Assembly (NCBI GenBank): GCA_963813375.1
Contig: CAWEYT010000005.1
Coordinates: 114,187-178,186, forward strand
DNA from: DASTFY01 sp963813375
GTDB taxonomy: Bacteria; Actinomycetota; Acidimicrobiia; Acidimicrobiales; Ilumatobacteraceae
Reading direction: 5' to 3'
Length of the DNA stretch: 64,000 nucleotides
The position numbers were made by a program, and so were the translations under genes. A model generated the notes under the pieces. That model saw only the letters and a list, made by a program, of their open reading frames with translations. It was not told the DNA's origin and did not search any database. Shown here one piece after another: positions 26,797 to 37,196 of this stretch; positions within the stretch are counted from its first letter, which is position 1; each line of letters starts with the position of its first letter.

Positions 26797-28320
26797 ATGG
26801 TGGCGAAGCGCGTAGGAGCGGCGGTGTTCTCGGCTGCGGCTGTGGTGGCGGTGGCCGCGTGCCAACCGGGGCCCGGCCCCGGCATGCCCAATCAGACGGC
26901 TCCCCCGCCGCAGGTGAGCAGGGCGCCGGCGTCGCCGCCGGCCCGCATCTGCGGCAACACCAGCTTCCTCGCCGGACCGGCGAGCCCGCCCGCCGGCGCC
27001 ATCGTCGTCCCGGCCGGTGACAACGCCAACGTCGACTTCCGCCTCGCCGGGAGGACCTACTGGTTCGCGCCCGGGGTGCACACGCTCGGGACCGGCGAGT
27101 TCGGCCAGATCATCCCCGCCGACAACTCGACCTTCATCGGCGGCCCGGGCGCCATCCTCGACGGGCGCGACCTCAACCGCTTCGCGTTCACCGCAGCAGG
27201 CCCGCAACGTCCGCGATCGCCTACCTCACCATCCGCAACTTCGGGCGGGGGGAGGCGGACAACCACCAGCAGGGCGTGGTCAACCACGACGCCGGCGACA
27301 ACTGGGTCGTCGAGCGCAACACCGTCATCAACAACGACGGCGCGGGCGTGTTCGTCGGCGACGGCAACGTCGTCCGCTGGAACTGCCTGAAGGACAACGG
27401 CCAGTACGGCTTCTCGGTCTACGAGGAGGACGGCGTCGTCAACGTCACCATCGACCACAACGAGGTGACGGGCAACAACACGGACGACTGGGAGTCCCGC
27501 ATCGACGGCTGCGGCTGCAGCGGTGGCGCCAAGTTCTGGGAGACCAACGGCGCCCGGGCCACCAACAACTGGGTCCACGGCAACAACGGCCCGGGTCTGT
27601 GGGCCGACTTCAACAACCGCGCGTTCCTGTTCGAGGGCAACTACTTCGAGGGGAACCTGGACGAGGCGCTGTTCTACGAGGTGTCGTACAACGCCACCAT
27701 CCGGTTCAACACGTTCAAGCGCAACACCATCCGCAAGGGTCAGGCCTTCGCGGCCGACGGCGACACCTTCCCGGTGGCGGCGGTCTACATCTCCGAGGCC
27801 GGTGGGGACAACCGGGTGGCCGGACCGCCGACGATCGACATCCACAGCAACGTGTTCGAGGACAACTGGTCCGGCGTCACCGTCTGGGAGAACGCCGACC
27901 GGTTCTGTGGCAACGGGGCCACGCCGGGCTGCACGCTCGTCAACCGGGCGGCCACCGAGGCGACGTGCCGCCAGCCGGGCATCGCCTCGAGACCGCTCTA
28001 CGACGACTGCCGGTGGAAGAGCAACAACGTGCAGGTCCACCACAACGTCTTCCGGGTCACGCCGGGCAACATCGGCTGCTCGAGCTACCTCTGCTCCAGC
28101 CAGGCCGTGCTGTCCAACTACGGGACCTGGCCCTCGTTCTCGCCCTACCGCGCCGAGCGCGTCCAGACCGCGATCACGTTCCAACAGAACAACCGGTTCT
28201 TCGCCAACACCTACATCGGGCCGTGGCGTTTCGTGGCCTTCGAGACCGGGCCGGGTGCTGACGTTCAACCAGTGGCGGGCCGCGCCGTACAACCAGGACG
28301 GCTACAGCAGCATCAGTTGA
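26797..28320 (+). CDS. right-handed parallel beta-helix lipoprotein (frameshifts)
   Basis: A signal peptide ends in a lipobox (VVAVAAC, Cys26), then a linker and an N-terminal strand region with GAIVVPAGDNANVDFRL. The body is a series of beta-helix coils such as NWVVERNTVINNDGAGVFVG, NVTIDHNEVTGNN and IHSNVFEDNWSGVTVWENAD. These are PbH1-type repeats of polysaccharide lyases, epimerases and glycoside hydrolases. Frames change near 27195-27222 and 28252. ATG 26797 has GGGAGG upstream. It sits beside the polysaccharide genes and may trim or bind the exported glycan; catalysis is unproven. Confidence 0.75.
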
Positions 28321-28327
28321 ACGGCGG

Positions 28328-29669
28328 TCAGCCGGAGCTCGGCGTGCCGAGCCGCTCGTCGGTGTATCGCAGGCCCGGATCGGGCGGCGCGAAGGCCGGC
28401 TCCACCCTGCCGGCCCTGACGACACCCGGCAGGTACACGCGGTACATGGCGATGACCAGGAGCGCGGCCAGCCCGAGGCTGGCGACCGCGGCCCCTTCGA
28501 GGCCGTAGACCGCGGACACGACCACGGCGGTGGGCAGCGAGACGATGGTCACCCACAGCCGGGCGTGGAACATCTCGCGGGCCAGGCCGGCCACCTTGAT
28601 GGCGATCGAGGCGCCGAACGGGATCACGGCGATGGCGCAGCGGACCGCGGCGAACCAGACCAGATAGGTGTAGGGCTCGAACTCCGCGCCATAGATGGTC
28701 ACCATGAGCCACGGCCCGAAGATGGCCAAGAGCGCGCTGTACGCGAACTGCGCGCCGCCGACGACGATGGTGACCCGCCGGCTGTAGCGGGCCAGGCCGG
28801 CGCAACCGTGATCGCGGAACGTCCGGGTGGCCCCGGGAAGGGCGACGTTGCCGCCCGACAGCAGGATCACGTACGCCGGGCCCACCAGGCTCTCGGCGGC
28901 GCGCAGACCGCCGAACTCGGCTCCGGTCACGAAGGCGGCGACGATGAGGAGGTAGGCCTCGCGGGCGCCGAACAGCGTGGCGAAGTCACGGAGGAGCCAG
29001 CGCGAACATCGGCCACAGCTCCCGCAGCAGCTCGGTCCGGGGCCACATGGCGGGCCTGGCGTGGAACTGCACCATCCCGACGACGACGCCGGCCGCGGCC
29101 CCGATTCCCCAGGCGATCACGAACCACGGTGAGCTGGTGAGCCCGACGACGATCAGGCCGGCCATGAGGACCACCTGCACGGCCGTGAAGACGAGGTCGT
29201 TGGCCAGCGCGCGCTCGGGGCGATGGACGCCGAACGAGAGGGCACGCCAGAGATCCTGGGTGAGGAGCATGGGGAGGACGGCGGCCAACGCCAGGAGCGG
29301 GCCTCCGATGCCGGGGACGCCCGTCATCAGCAGCACCACGCCCACGGCGCCGACCACCGCTCCGAGGGCGAGTGCTACGGCGAGCTGCGCCGCCAGGGCC
29401 CGGCGGAGGTTCACCGGGGTGTCGAGGTCGGGCTCGACGATGATCAGCGGCTCTGTCAGGACGGCCCGGTTGATCCCGATGATGGCCAGCCACACGAACA
29501 GCGCGACCGCGAACCCGCCGAGCTCGGTCGCGCCGCCGAACCGGCCGACGGCGACGCTGACGAGGAAGTTGGAGCCGGACGACACCACCTGATCCGCGAT
29601 CGCGAACGCGGCCGGGGTGGGTCGCCGGCGCAGCAGGCCGTGTCCGCCTCGCACGTGCCGTCCGTTCAC
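28328..29669 (-). CDS. Wzx-like polysaccharide flippase (one frameshift)
   Basis: This polytopic protein of about 446 residues has roughly 12 helices. It opens AFAIADQVVSSGSNFLVSVAVGRFGG, which is very characteristic of the MATE/PST oligosaccharide flippase family. The frame changes near 29003 (MFA to WLLRDFATLFGAREAYLL). It probably flips lipid-linked repeat units across the membrane. GTG 29669 overlaps the stop of the upstream glycosyltransferase. Only seven bases separate it from the convergent beta-helix gene. Confidence 0.8.
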
Positions 29670-30858
29670 GACCGGACCACGCCGAGCACGCGCTCGTAGA
29701 TCGACTCGAGGAGCTCCATGTTGGGCGCGGGGCGGAACCGGGACTCATAGGTCGCGCGGGCCCGCTCGCCGAGCCGGGCGGCCAGCGCCTCGTCGCCGTG
29801 CAGGGTCTCCACCGCCCTCGCCAGCGCGCCGGCGTCGGCGGGCGGCACCAGAAGTCCGTCGTGCCCGTCGGTGACGAGGTCGGGGAACGAGCCGCGGTCG
29901 CTGCAGACGGCGGCGCGGCCGAACATCATCGCCTCGGCCACGACCAGCCCGAACGTCTCCTCCCAGACCGACGGCACGAGGACCGCCCGGGCCTGGCGGA
30001 ACTGCGCGAAGCACTCGTCTCGCGTGAGCCGGCCGGCGACGTGCACGTTCGGGTGCTCGCGGGCGAAGCGGGCGACCGCGTCCTCCAGCGGACCGCTCCC
30101 GATGATGGTGAGGTCGGGCCGCAGGCCGCGCTCGTCGAGCCGGGCCCAGGCGTCGAGGATGACCTGCACGCCCTTGGTGTCGGCCAGACGGCCGGCGTAC
30201 ACGAACCCCGTCCCCGGCGCGGCCGTGGTCGGCGCTGCCGGGGTACTCGGTCACGAAGTTGGGCTTCACGATGACGCGTTCCGGGTCGTAGCCGGCCTCG
30301 ATGAAGAGGTCACGTTGGGCGCTCGACAGCGTGAGGAGCGCGTCGAGCGCCTTCCAGTGGCGGGCGTGGACCATGTTGGAGAGGGCGACGGGCGTGGTCG
30401 CGATCCTCGACTCGCGGTAGCAGCCGTGCTGCACGCCCGGCCAGTGCGACGAGGGCAGGCAGTCGTGGCACACGCGCCCGTCCCGGAACAGGGCTCCGCC
30501 GGCGCAGATCAGGCGGTAGTTGTGGACCGTCGCCACCGTCGGGACGCCGCGCTCGCGCAGCAGCGGGAGGATCGAGCCGCTGATCAGCGGGAAGGTGTTG
30601 TGGAGGTGGACGACCTCGGGCCGGTGCTCGTCGAGCGCGGCCGCCAGGGACCGGGCCGAGTCCCGTGACCAGACGACGCGGGCGGGCAACAGCAGCTTCT
30701 GGAGGGGCGACTGCTCCGCGATCTCGTCGGAGCTGGGGCCCCACACCTGGACGTCGTGGCCACGCTCACGCAGCTCGCGGCGCTTCGCTCTCGACGACGT
30801 GGTTCTCGCCGGAGGGCTCGGCGCTGCGGTAGCGGTTGTGGACGAGGAGGATCCTCAC
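29666..30858 (-). CDS. GT4 family glycosyltransferase (two frameshifts)
   Basis: The gene starts at GTG 30858 with MRILLVHNRYRSAEPSGENH, the N-terminal GT-B opening. The acceptor domain shows VVHLHNTFPLISGSILPLLR and a cysteine-rich loop (CHDCLPSSHWPGVQHGCY). The donor domain has FVYAGRLADTKGVQVILDAW and the E-x7-E motif in WEETFGLVVAEAMMFG. Frames change near 30232 and 30782. It is one of several glycosyltransferases building the repeat unit. Its start overlaps the stop of the polymerase gene. Confidence 0.85.
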
Positions 30859-32110
30859 GTGCGCGCTCCAGGATTGATCGGGTGGAAGTGCTCGCCCGAC
30901 TGGGCGAGGGTGAGCGGCGTCAGGAGGATCCCGGCCAGCAGGATGTGCATGACGTAGGCCGACATGTCACCGATCCCCGTCTCGGTGTACGAGGCGATGG
31001 CGACGAACGTCAGCAGGTAGATCGACAGCGCCCGGTTGGCGGCCTTCGGGTAGGAGAAGGCCCGCAGCAGGATCACCGCCATCGCCGTGCAGACGATGAC
31101 CAGGCCGATCTTGCCCGCCTCGTGATAGGTCGCGAGGTAGCCGTTGTCGATCGGGAGGCCGTCGATGGACTTGTCCCCGTAGCCGATCCCGAACAGCTCC
31201 TGGAACCCGGTCCGGGGGAAGGTGTGCACCCGGGCCCAGGCCAGCGTGCGCCCGGTGAGCGTCGACAGCAGCTCGTCGTTCTGGCCCCTGCTGAGGAAGG
31301 CCTCGACGGCCGGCTCCATGACGAGGAAGAGCGCCGGGCCGAGCAGGACCAGCGTGACGACCACCTCGCGGGCCCGGGAATGGCTGACGGCGAGCAGGAG
31401 GATGGCGACGCCCAACGCGACCGCGCCGGCGATGAGCGGCGTGCGCGGTCTTGCTGAGGAGGAGGGCGGCCATGCCGAGCACCATCCACAGCGGGCAGCG
31501 GGGCAGCCGGGGTGAGTGGGACAGGACCTGGACGGCGGTCAGGCCCACCAGCACGGCGGCGAACTGGCCGATCTGCGGCGGCTGGAGGGCCGGCACCTGG
31601 GAGATGAGCCGGCCCTCACCGTTCTGTCCCAGCCCGATGCACAGCGAGATCAAGGCCGCCCCGACGCAGAGCCGCAGCGCCCGCGCGTGGGCGTTGACGA
31701 TGACCCACGGGTCCGATCGCCAGACGGGGGAGATCAAGGCCAGCGCGAGGAGGGCGAACAGGAAGCGGGACGCCCGGGCGATCGGTGCCGAGTCCGCCCG
31801 CGCTGCCGCTCAAGGCCGGCATCAGGGCCAGGATGGGCAGGAGCGCGTAGAGCCACACCGGCCAGGAGCCCCTCAGCTTCAGGCGCGGGTTCAGCTTGAG
31901 CGCGAGCCAGAAGGCCAGGACCACGGCGATGGCGGTGCCGAGCTGCTCGATGCGGGGCGGCAGGATGATCACGAAGTCGGGCCGCCCGGTCCAGGCCAGG
32001 CACGACCCGAACACCAGGAGCCAGACGAGGGCCGCCGTGCGCCGTTCGTGCGCGGTCAGCTCGTGATCGTCCGACCCGAGCACGCTCGTCGGGTTGGTCT
32101 CGACCGTCAT
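30855..32110 (-). CDS. Wzy-like O-antigen/exopolysaccharide polymerase (two frameshifts)
   Basis: This membrane protein of about 418 residues has ten or more helices. Its large periplasmic loop reads TFPRTGFQELFGIGYGDKS then IDNGYLATYHEAGKIGL, the Wzy/RfaL-type loop found in O-antigen polymerases and ligases. The cytoplasmic start MTVETNPTSVLGSDDHELTA comes from ATG 32110. Frames change near 31447 and 31801. In the Wzx/Wzy scheme it would polymerise flipped repeat units. Confidence 0.75.
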
Positions 32111-32513
32111 CGTCGCTGTCCGCTCACCCAATGCACCATGCTCTGCCGCCCGTCCCGATCGCTCCCGCCACTGGGCGCCGACAGGTCCGGTCAGGAGGAT
32201 CCTCCCGACCGGTCGGAGCCTAGCGGTCGCCCCCAGCGCCCCTCTGGCCGTCGGGCGCTGGCGGCGGTCCGGCCGGGTCAGGCGCCTGCCGAGCGCCGTG
32301 TGCCGGTCGTCGCGCTGGCGAGCGCGCCACGCAGCGTGAGCGTCGGCTGACCGCTGACCTGCGGCGCGTCGGCTTCTCGACTCGTCGGACCACACCGAGC
32401 GTGGTGTCCAGTAGCATCCTCGCCGCAAGCCGTAGGCGACCGCAGCGCCCCCCAGCGCTCCTCGGCGTGGAACGTACGCGGCTGGACTCGAGCGGCCTGA
32501 GAGGAGCGGAGCT
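32111..32513. other. 403-bp divergent intergenic region of the polysaccharide locus
   Basis: No gene is supported here. It contains the 26-bp near-perfect palindrome at 32187-32212, a smaller repeat ACACC-N6-GGTGT at about 32385, and AGAGGAG just before the GTG of the Wzz-like gene. It probably holds the promoters of both arms of the locus. Confidence 0.6.
32187..32212. promoter_or_regulatory. 26-bp palindrome, candidate operator
   Basis: CCGGTCAGGAGGA is followed immediately by TCCTCCCGACCGG, an inverted copy with one mismatch in 13. It lies 77 bp upstream of the polymerase start and about 300 bp from the Wzz-like gene. Position and symmetry suggest a regulator site for the divergent promoters. 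Confidence 0.45.
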
Positions 32514-34239
32514 GTGGAGGGCGAGCACATCGAAGGACAGGGCGTCCTGCATGCCCTTCGACGCCGATGGAAGTGGGTGGTGGTCGGCGGGCTGGTCGGA
32601 CTCGCGCTCGCGATCCTCCTCACGGCGATCATGCCGAAGAAGTACACCGCGACCGTCGACGTCCAGCTCTACAGCTCGGAGGCCGGGAGCATCGGAGCGG
32701 GCCAGCCGGATGCAGACCGAGGCCGCCCTCGCGCAGAGCGTGCCGGTCGCCGAGCGGGCGCTCGAGAAGCTGAACAGCTCTGTGGATCCGGAGACTCTTC
32801 TCAAGAGCTACCGCGCCACTCCCTTCACCGACGATCTGTTGCGCTTCGACGCCACGGGCCAGACGGCGGAGCTGGCCGCCGCCAGGGTCACCGCGGTGGC
32901 CCAGGCGTACCTCGACTACATCGGCGCGGAGGCCGACTCGGAGTTGGCCGCAGTCGAGCGTTCGGTCCAGGACGCTCCACCGACCTCCAGGGTCGCATCG
33001 ACGACATCGAGGTGCGATCGCCGAGCTCAGTAGCGAGGAGTTCGTTGACGCCTGAACAGTCGTTGCTGCTGACCGGCCTGGTCAACAGCGCACCGACATC
33101 TCCCAGGAGCTGGCGGGCGTTCGGGCCACTCTGGACCAGGCGTCCGGCGACCCGTGAGCTCACGCGTGACCGCAACAAGGTGCTGGCCGCGCCGTTGCTG
33201 CCCACCGCGCCGACCAGCCCGCGACCCCGGGAGTTCGCGATCATCGGCCTCTTCGGCGGCGCGCTGCTGGCGGCCGGGATCGTCGTCACCCGTGACGTGC
33301 TCGGCCGGCGGCTGTTCAGCCGTCACGAGTTCGCCAGCGCGGCCGGTGTGAGCGTCGTGGGCAGCGTCGACCTGCACCGGCGGCCCGCCCTGACCTCGTC
33401 GCGGCAGCGCCGGCGGTTGGCCAAGGTCGTGTCGTCCCCGTCGAAGAGCCTGGCGACGACGACCAAGGCCATGGCCTCCCTGCTGGGCGGCCCGCGGGAC
33501 CTCCCGCCGCCGATCGTGGTGAGCTCGATGGCGGCCGACGCCGCCGCCGTCGCGCTGACGCTCCGGCTGGCGATGGACCTCACGAGCCGTTCACGTGGGC
33601 CGGCCCGGCGCATGGACGGTCCTTCCGACGACGCCCCGACGGACAGCCCTCGCCGGCGCCGCTGGCGTGACGTGATCGTCGTCGACTGCACGCCGTCGGA
33701 CGAGCCGTCGCTGGGATCGGTCGTGCGGGCCATGGTCGGTCCGTCCGGCGAGGCGAACCAGGTCGGGCTGGAGTCCGCCCGCTCGTTCCGAGTGCGGCGG
33801 GTGTCGAACGACGTCCGCTGGGATGTGGTCTTCCCGGACACGCCGCCCCTGGCCGTGTTCAACGGGATGTCGGCACGACTCGTCGGACCGGCTGGCCGAC
33901 GGGCCCCGGTCCGAGGCATCCGACAAGGCGGACCTCGTGATCGCCTACGTGGGCGACTGGCGGGCCGTTACCGAGGGCGCCAGCCTGCCCACGATCCAGT
34001 CAGGAGTCAGCTTCGTCGTGGCCCACACCGGGCACGTCACCGGAGCCAACATCCAGGAGAACGCCGCCGCACTGCACCGGTCGGGTGCGGGGCCGATCGG
34101 TGTCGTCGTCGTGAATCCGGACCGGTTCGACACCTCGACCGGCCAGCTCGACACGGCCCCGGTCGAGGAGGCCGTCGCTTCCCTCGAGCCGCGCCGCCCC
34201 GGCGCGGACCCCGAGCTCCGCGCCGTCCGCCGCATATAG
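32514..34239 (+). CDS. Wzz-like chain-length protein with degenerate BY-kinase-like domain (frameshifted)
   Basis: GTG 32514 starts a Wzz domain: basic start, first helix (WVVVGGLVGLALAILLTAI), and VDVQLYSSE. Several frames together encode the periplasmic coiled region (SVPVAERALEKLNSS; AAARVTAVAQAYLDYIGAEA). After a second helix (EFAIIGLFGGALLAAGIVV) the cytoplasmic part resembles bacterial tyrosine kinases. The place of Walker A holds PPIVVSSMAADAAAVALTL without GKT/GKS; VIVVDCTPSDEPS replaces the usual VDxD-type strand. It probably controls glycan length without ATP-dependent kinase activity. Confidence 0.7.
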
Positions 34240-34454
34240 CAGAAGCGACCCGCCGGTGGGTGGTCACGCAGCGCAAGCTGAGACCACGCTCCGTCGGGAT
34301 CACCAGCCTTGTGCCGGTGATCTGGGCACTGATCGGAATTCACCCTGGCCGCTGCCGCTCCCGAGGCGGGATACTGGACGGCGGACACGGTGGGGATACA
34401 CCTCAAATCAGAGCGGTAGTGAGGCCCGTCCGGGCGGATCGGCAGGAAAAAGAA

Positions 34455-35773
34455 ATGAACATCGCCGTGCTCGGCGTTGGCTACGTCGGGACAGTCACAG
34501 CAGCGTGCCTTGCCGATGCGGGACACGAGGTCGTCGGGATCGATCCCGACATGACCAAGGTGGCCGCGTTGGCCTCAGGCACCAGCCCAGTGGTCGAGCC
34601 CGAGCTCGACGCCGTCGTGCGTCGGGCCGTGGACTCCGGCCGGCTGCGGGCCACCCAGGATGTGGTCGAGGGGCTGAAGGGGGTGGACATCGTCCTCGTG
34701 TGCGTCGGCACGCCGTCCCGCAGAACGGGAGCTCGACCTGTCGCACGTCGAGCAGGCCGCCCGAGGAGTCGGCGGCGCGCTCGCGCGGAGCGGCGACTCT
34801 CGCCGTCGTCTTCCGCCGACCATGCTGCCCGGGTCGGTCGAGCGAGCGCTCGTGCCGCCGCCTCGAGGAGGTCCGCTCGGGACGGGAGCGACGGACTTCG
34901 GCGTCGCATGCGCCCCGAGTTCCTCCGCGAGGGCACCGGGGTGGCCGACTTCTTCGCCCCGCCGTTCACCGTGCTCGGCGTCCGGACGACGAGCGGGCGC
35001 CGCGTCGTGCGGGAGCTGTTCGACCCCCTGCCGGGCGAGGTCGTCGTCGACCAGCTGCGCACCGCCGAGATGCTCAAGTACGCCTGCAACGCGTTCCACG
35101 CCGTCAAGGTCGCGTTCGCCAACGAGATCGGCCGGGTCCTGTGCAGCCGACGGCGTCGACTCGCACGAGGTGATGGAGATGTTCTGCCAGGACGACGAAG
35201 CTCAACATCTCGCCGGCCTACCTGAGGCCCGGCTTCGCGTTCGGCGGCTCGTGCCTGCCCAAGGACCTGCGCGCGCTCAGCACATCGCGCGCGCGAACGG
35301 ACGTCGACGCTGCCGGTGCTCGCCGGCGTCGCTCGACACCAACGAGCTGGTCGTCCGCGACGTCGTCGACCGGGTGCTCGCGAACCGGCGCCGCGCCGGG
35401 TCGCGCTCCTCGGCCTGAGCTTCAAGGCCGAGACCGACGACCTGCGCGAGAGCCCGAACGTCGAGCTGGCCGGCGCCTGATCGGCAAGGGCTCGAGCTGC
35501 GCATCTACGACCCGATCGTCGACCCGAGCAAGCTGGTCGGCGCGAACCGCCGGTACCTCGAGGCCGGCTGCCGCACCTGCAGCCGGCTGCTGGCCGACTC
35601 GCCCGACGACGGCCCTGCGAGGCGCCGAGCGTGGTCGTCGTGCGTCTCCGACCGCCGAGGCGCGTGGCCACGCGCTCCTGGCGGCCCCGCCCGACCCATG
35701 CGTCATCGACCTCGCGGCCGCCTCGGCGCCGACGATCGAGGCGCTGCCGGGGTACGTCGGCGTCGGCTGGTGA
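34455..35773 (+). CDS. AlgD-type nucleotide sugar 6-dehydrogenase (many frameshifts)
   Basis: The start (ATG 34455) gives MNIAVLGVGYVGTVTAACLA, a Rossmann fold of the UDP-glucose/GDP-mannose dehydrogenase family. Further pieces in changing frames include DIVLVCVGTPS, EMLKYACNAFHAVKVAFANE and the active-site motif FAFGGSCLPKDLRAL with the catalytic cysteine. SCLPKD is the GDP-mannose (AlgD) form rather than UDP-GlcNAc dehydrogenase (HCIPVD). It oxidises a C6 alcohol to a uronic acid using 2 NAD+. The end is read as GYVGVGW at 35773, overlapping the next start. Confidence 0.75.
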
Positions 35774-37076
35774 GCGCGCGGTCGCGCCGCGACGCGGCCC
35801 CCCGCGTCCTCATCCTCGTCCAGAACCTCCCGGTCCCGTTCGACCGCCGGGTGTGGCTGGAGTGCCAGGCGCTGCGCGGCGGCCGGCTCGGGTCACGGTC
35901 GTCTGCCCGAAGGGCGACCGGACACCGCCGCCTACGAGGTGATCGACGGCGTCCACGATCCACACGCTACCCGCCGACGCGCCCGGCGGCGGCGCGGTCG
36001 GGCTTCGTGGTCGAGTTCGTCTACTCGCTTCCTGGCCACGCTGCGCCTGACTGAAGGCGTGGCGCGCGCGGCCGGCTTCGACGTCATCCAGGCCTGCAAC
36101 CCGCCCGACATCTTCTGGCCGCTCGGCGCTGCTGTTCCGGCTGCGACGGCATCGAGGTTCGTGTTCGACCACCACGACCTGTGCCCGGAGCTCTACGAGT
36201 CGCGCTTCGCCGACGAGCTCGGGCCTGCGTCACGCGGGCGCTGCTGCTGCTGGAGCGCGTGACGTTCCGCGACGGCCGACCACGTGATCGTCCACCAACG
36301 AGTCGTACCGCGCAGATCGCGCTCCGCGCGGCGGCAGTGCGACCGAGCGACGTGACCGTCGTGCGCACCGGGCCCGGATCCGAGCGCTGCGCCGCGGCGC
36401 CCGGATCCCGGCGCTCCGGCGCGGCCGCGCGCTACCTCGTCGCCTACCTCGGGGTCATGGGCCCGCAGGACGGCGTGGACATCGCGCTCCGGGCCGCCGA
36501 CCGCATCGTGCACGAGCTCGGGCCGCGACGGACATCGCGTTCACCTTCATCGGGTCGCGGCGACTGCTTCGACGACCTCGTCGCGCTAGCGCGACCGAGC
36601 TCGGCCTCGACGACTTCGTCGACTTCACCGGCCGGGTGCCCGACGACGACTGTCGCCGACGGTCCTGTCGACGGCCGACGTCGGCCTGTCGCCCGGATCC
36701 GAAGAACCCGCTCAACGACGTCTCCACGATGAACAAGACGATGGAGTACATGGCGTTCGGGCTGCCCGGTCGTCGCGTTCGACCTCGCCGAGACGCGCGT
36801 GTCCGCCGCGGACGCCGCGGTCTACGCGCAGCCCAACGACGTCGATGCGTTCGCCCAGGCCATCGTCGACCTCGTCGACGACCCGGATGCCGCGCGCCGA
36901 TGATGGGCCGGCGGGGCCGCGAGCGGGTCGAGCAGGTGCTGGCGTGGCCGATCCAGGCGCCCGCCTACGTGAGCGTGTACCAGTCACTGACCGGGTTCCA
37001 CGGCGAGCCGGTCGCGGCGACCACCGCGCAGCAGCCATCCCGGTCACCGACCTCACGATCATCACCACCGGGCTGA
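35770..37076 (+). CDS. GT4 family glycosyltransferase (many frameshifts)
   Basis: GTG 35770 overlaps the dehydrogenase stop. Ordered fragments are RVLILVQNLPVPFDRRVWLE, GFDVIQACNPPDIFWPLGA, FVFDHHDLCPELYESRFADE, YLVAYLGVMGPQDGVDIALR and TMNKTMEYMAFGLP. This is the WbuB/WbnK-like GT-B layout, with the donor-site glutamate expected in the last segment. Frames change at least eight times. The C-terminal tail after QSLTGFHGEPVA is uncertain, and the 37077-37196 stretch before the next gene cannot be assigned. Confidence 0.7.
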
Positions 37077-37196
37077 CGAACGTCGAGCGGCCCGTGACCC
37101 GGGCGGTCCTCCCGAAGGGCAACGTGGTCGCCAGCGGCGTCCGCGTGAACGGGGTACCGCACCTGGCATCGACCGAGCCGTCCGGCGGGCAGAGCC

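Noticed and set aside
34455..35773. Assignment of the dehydrogenase as WbpA (UDP-GlcNAc 6-dehydrogenase)
   Set aside because: The active-site motif reads FGGSCLPKDLRAL, the GDP-mannose/UDP-glucose type, not the GGHCIPVDP form of WbpA.
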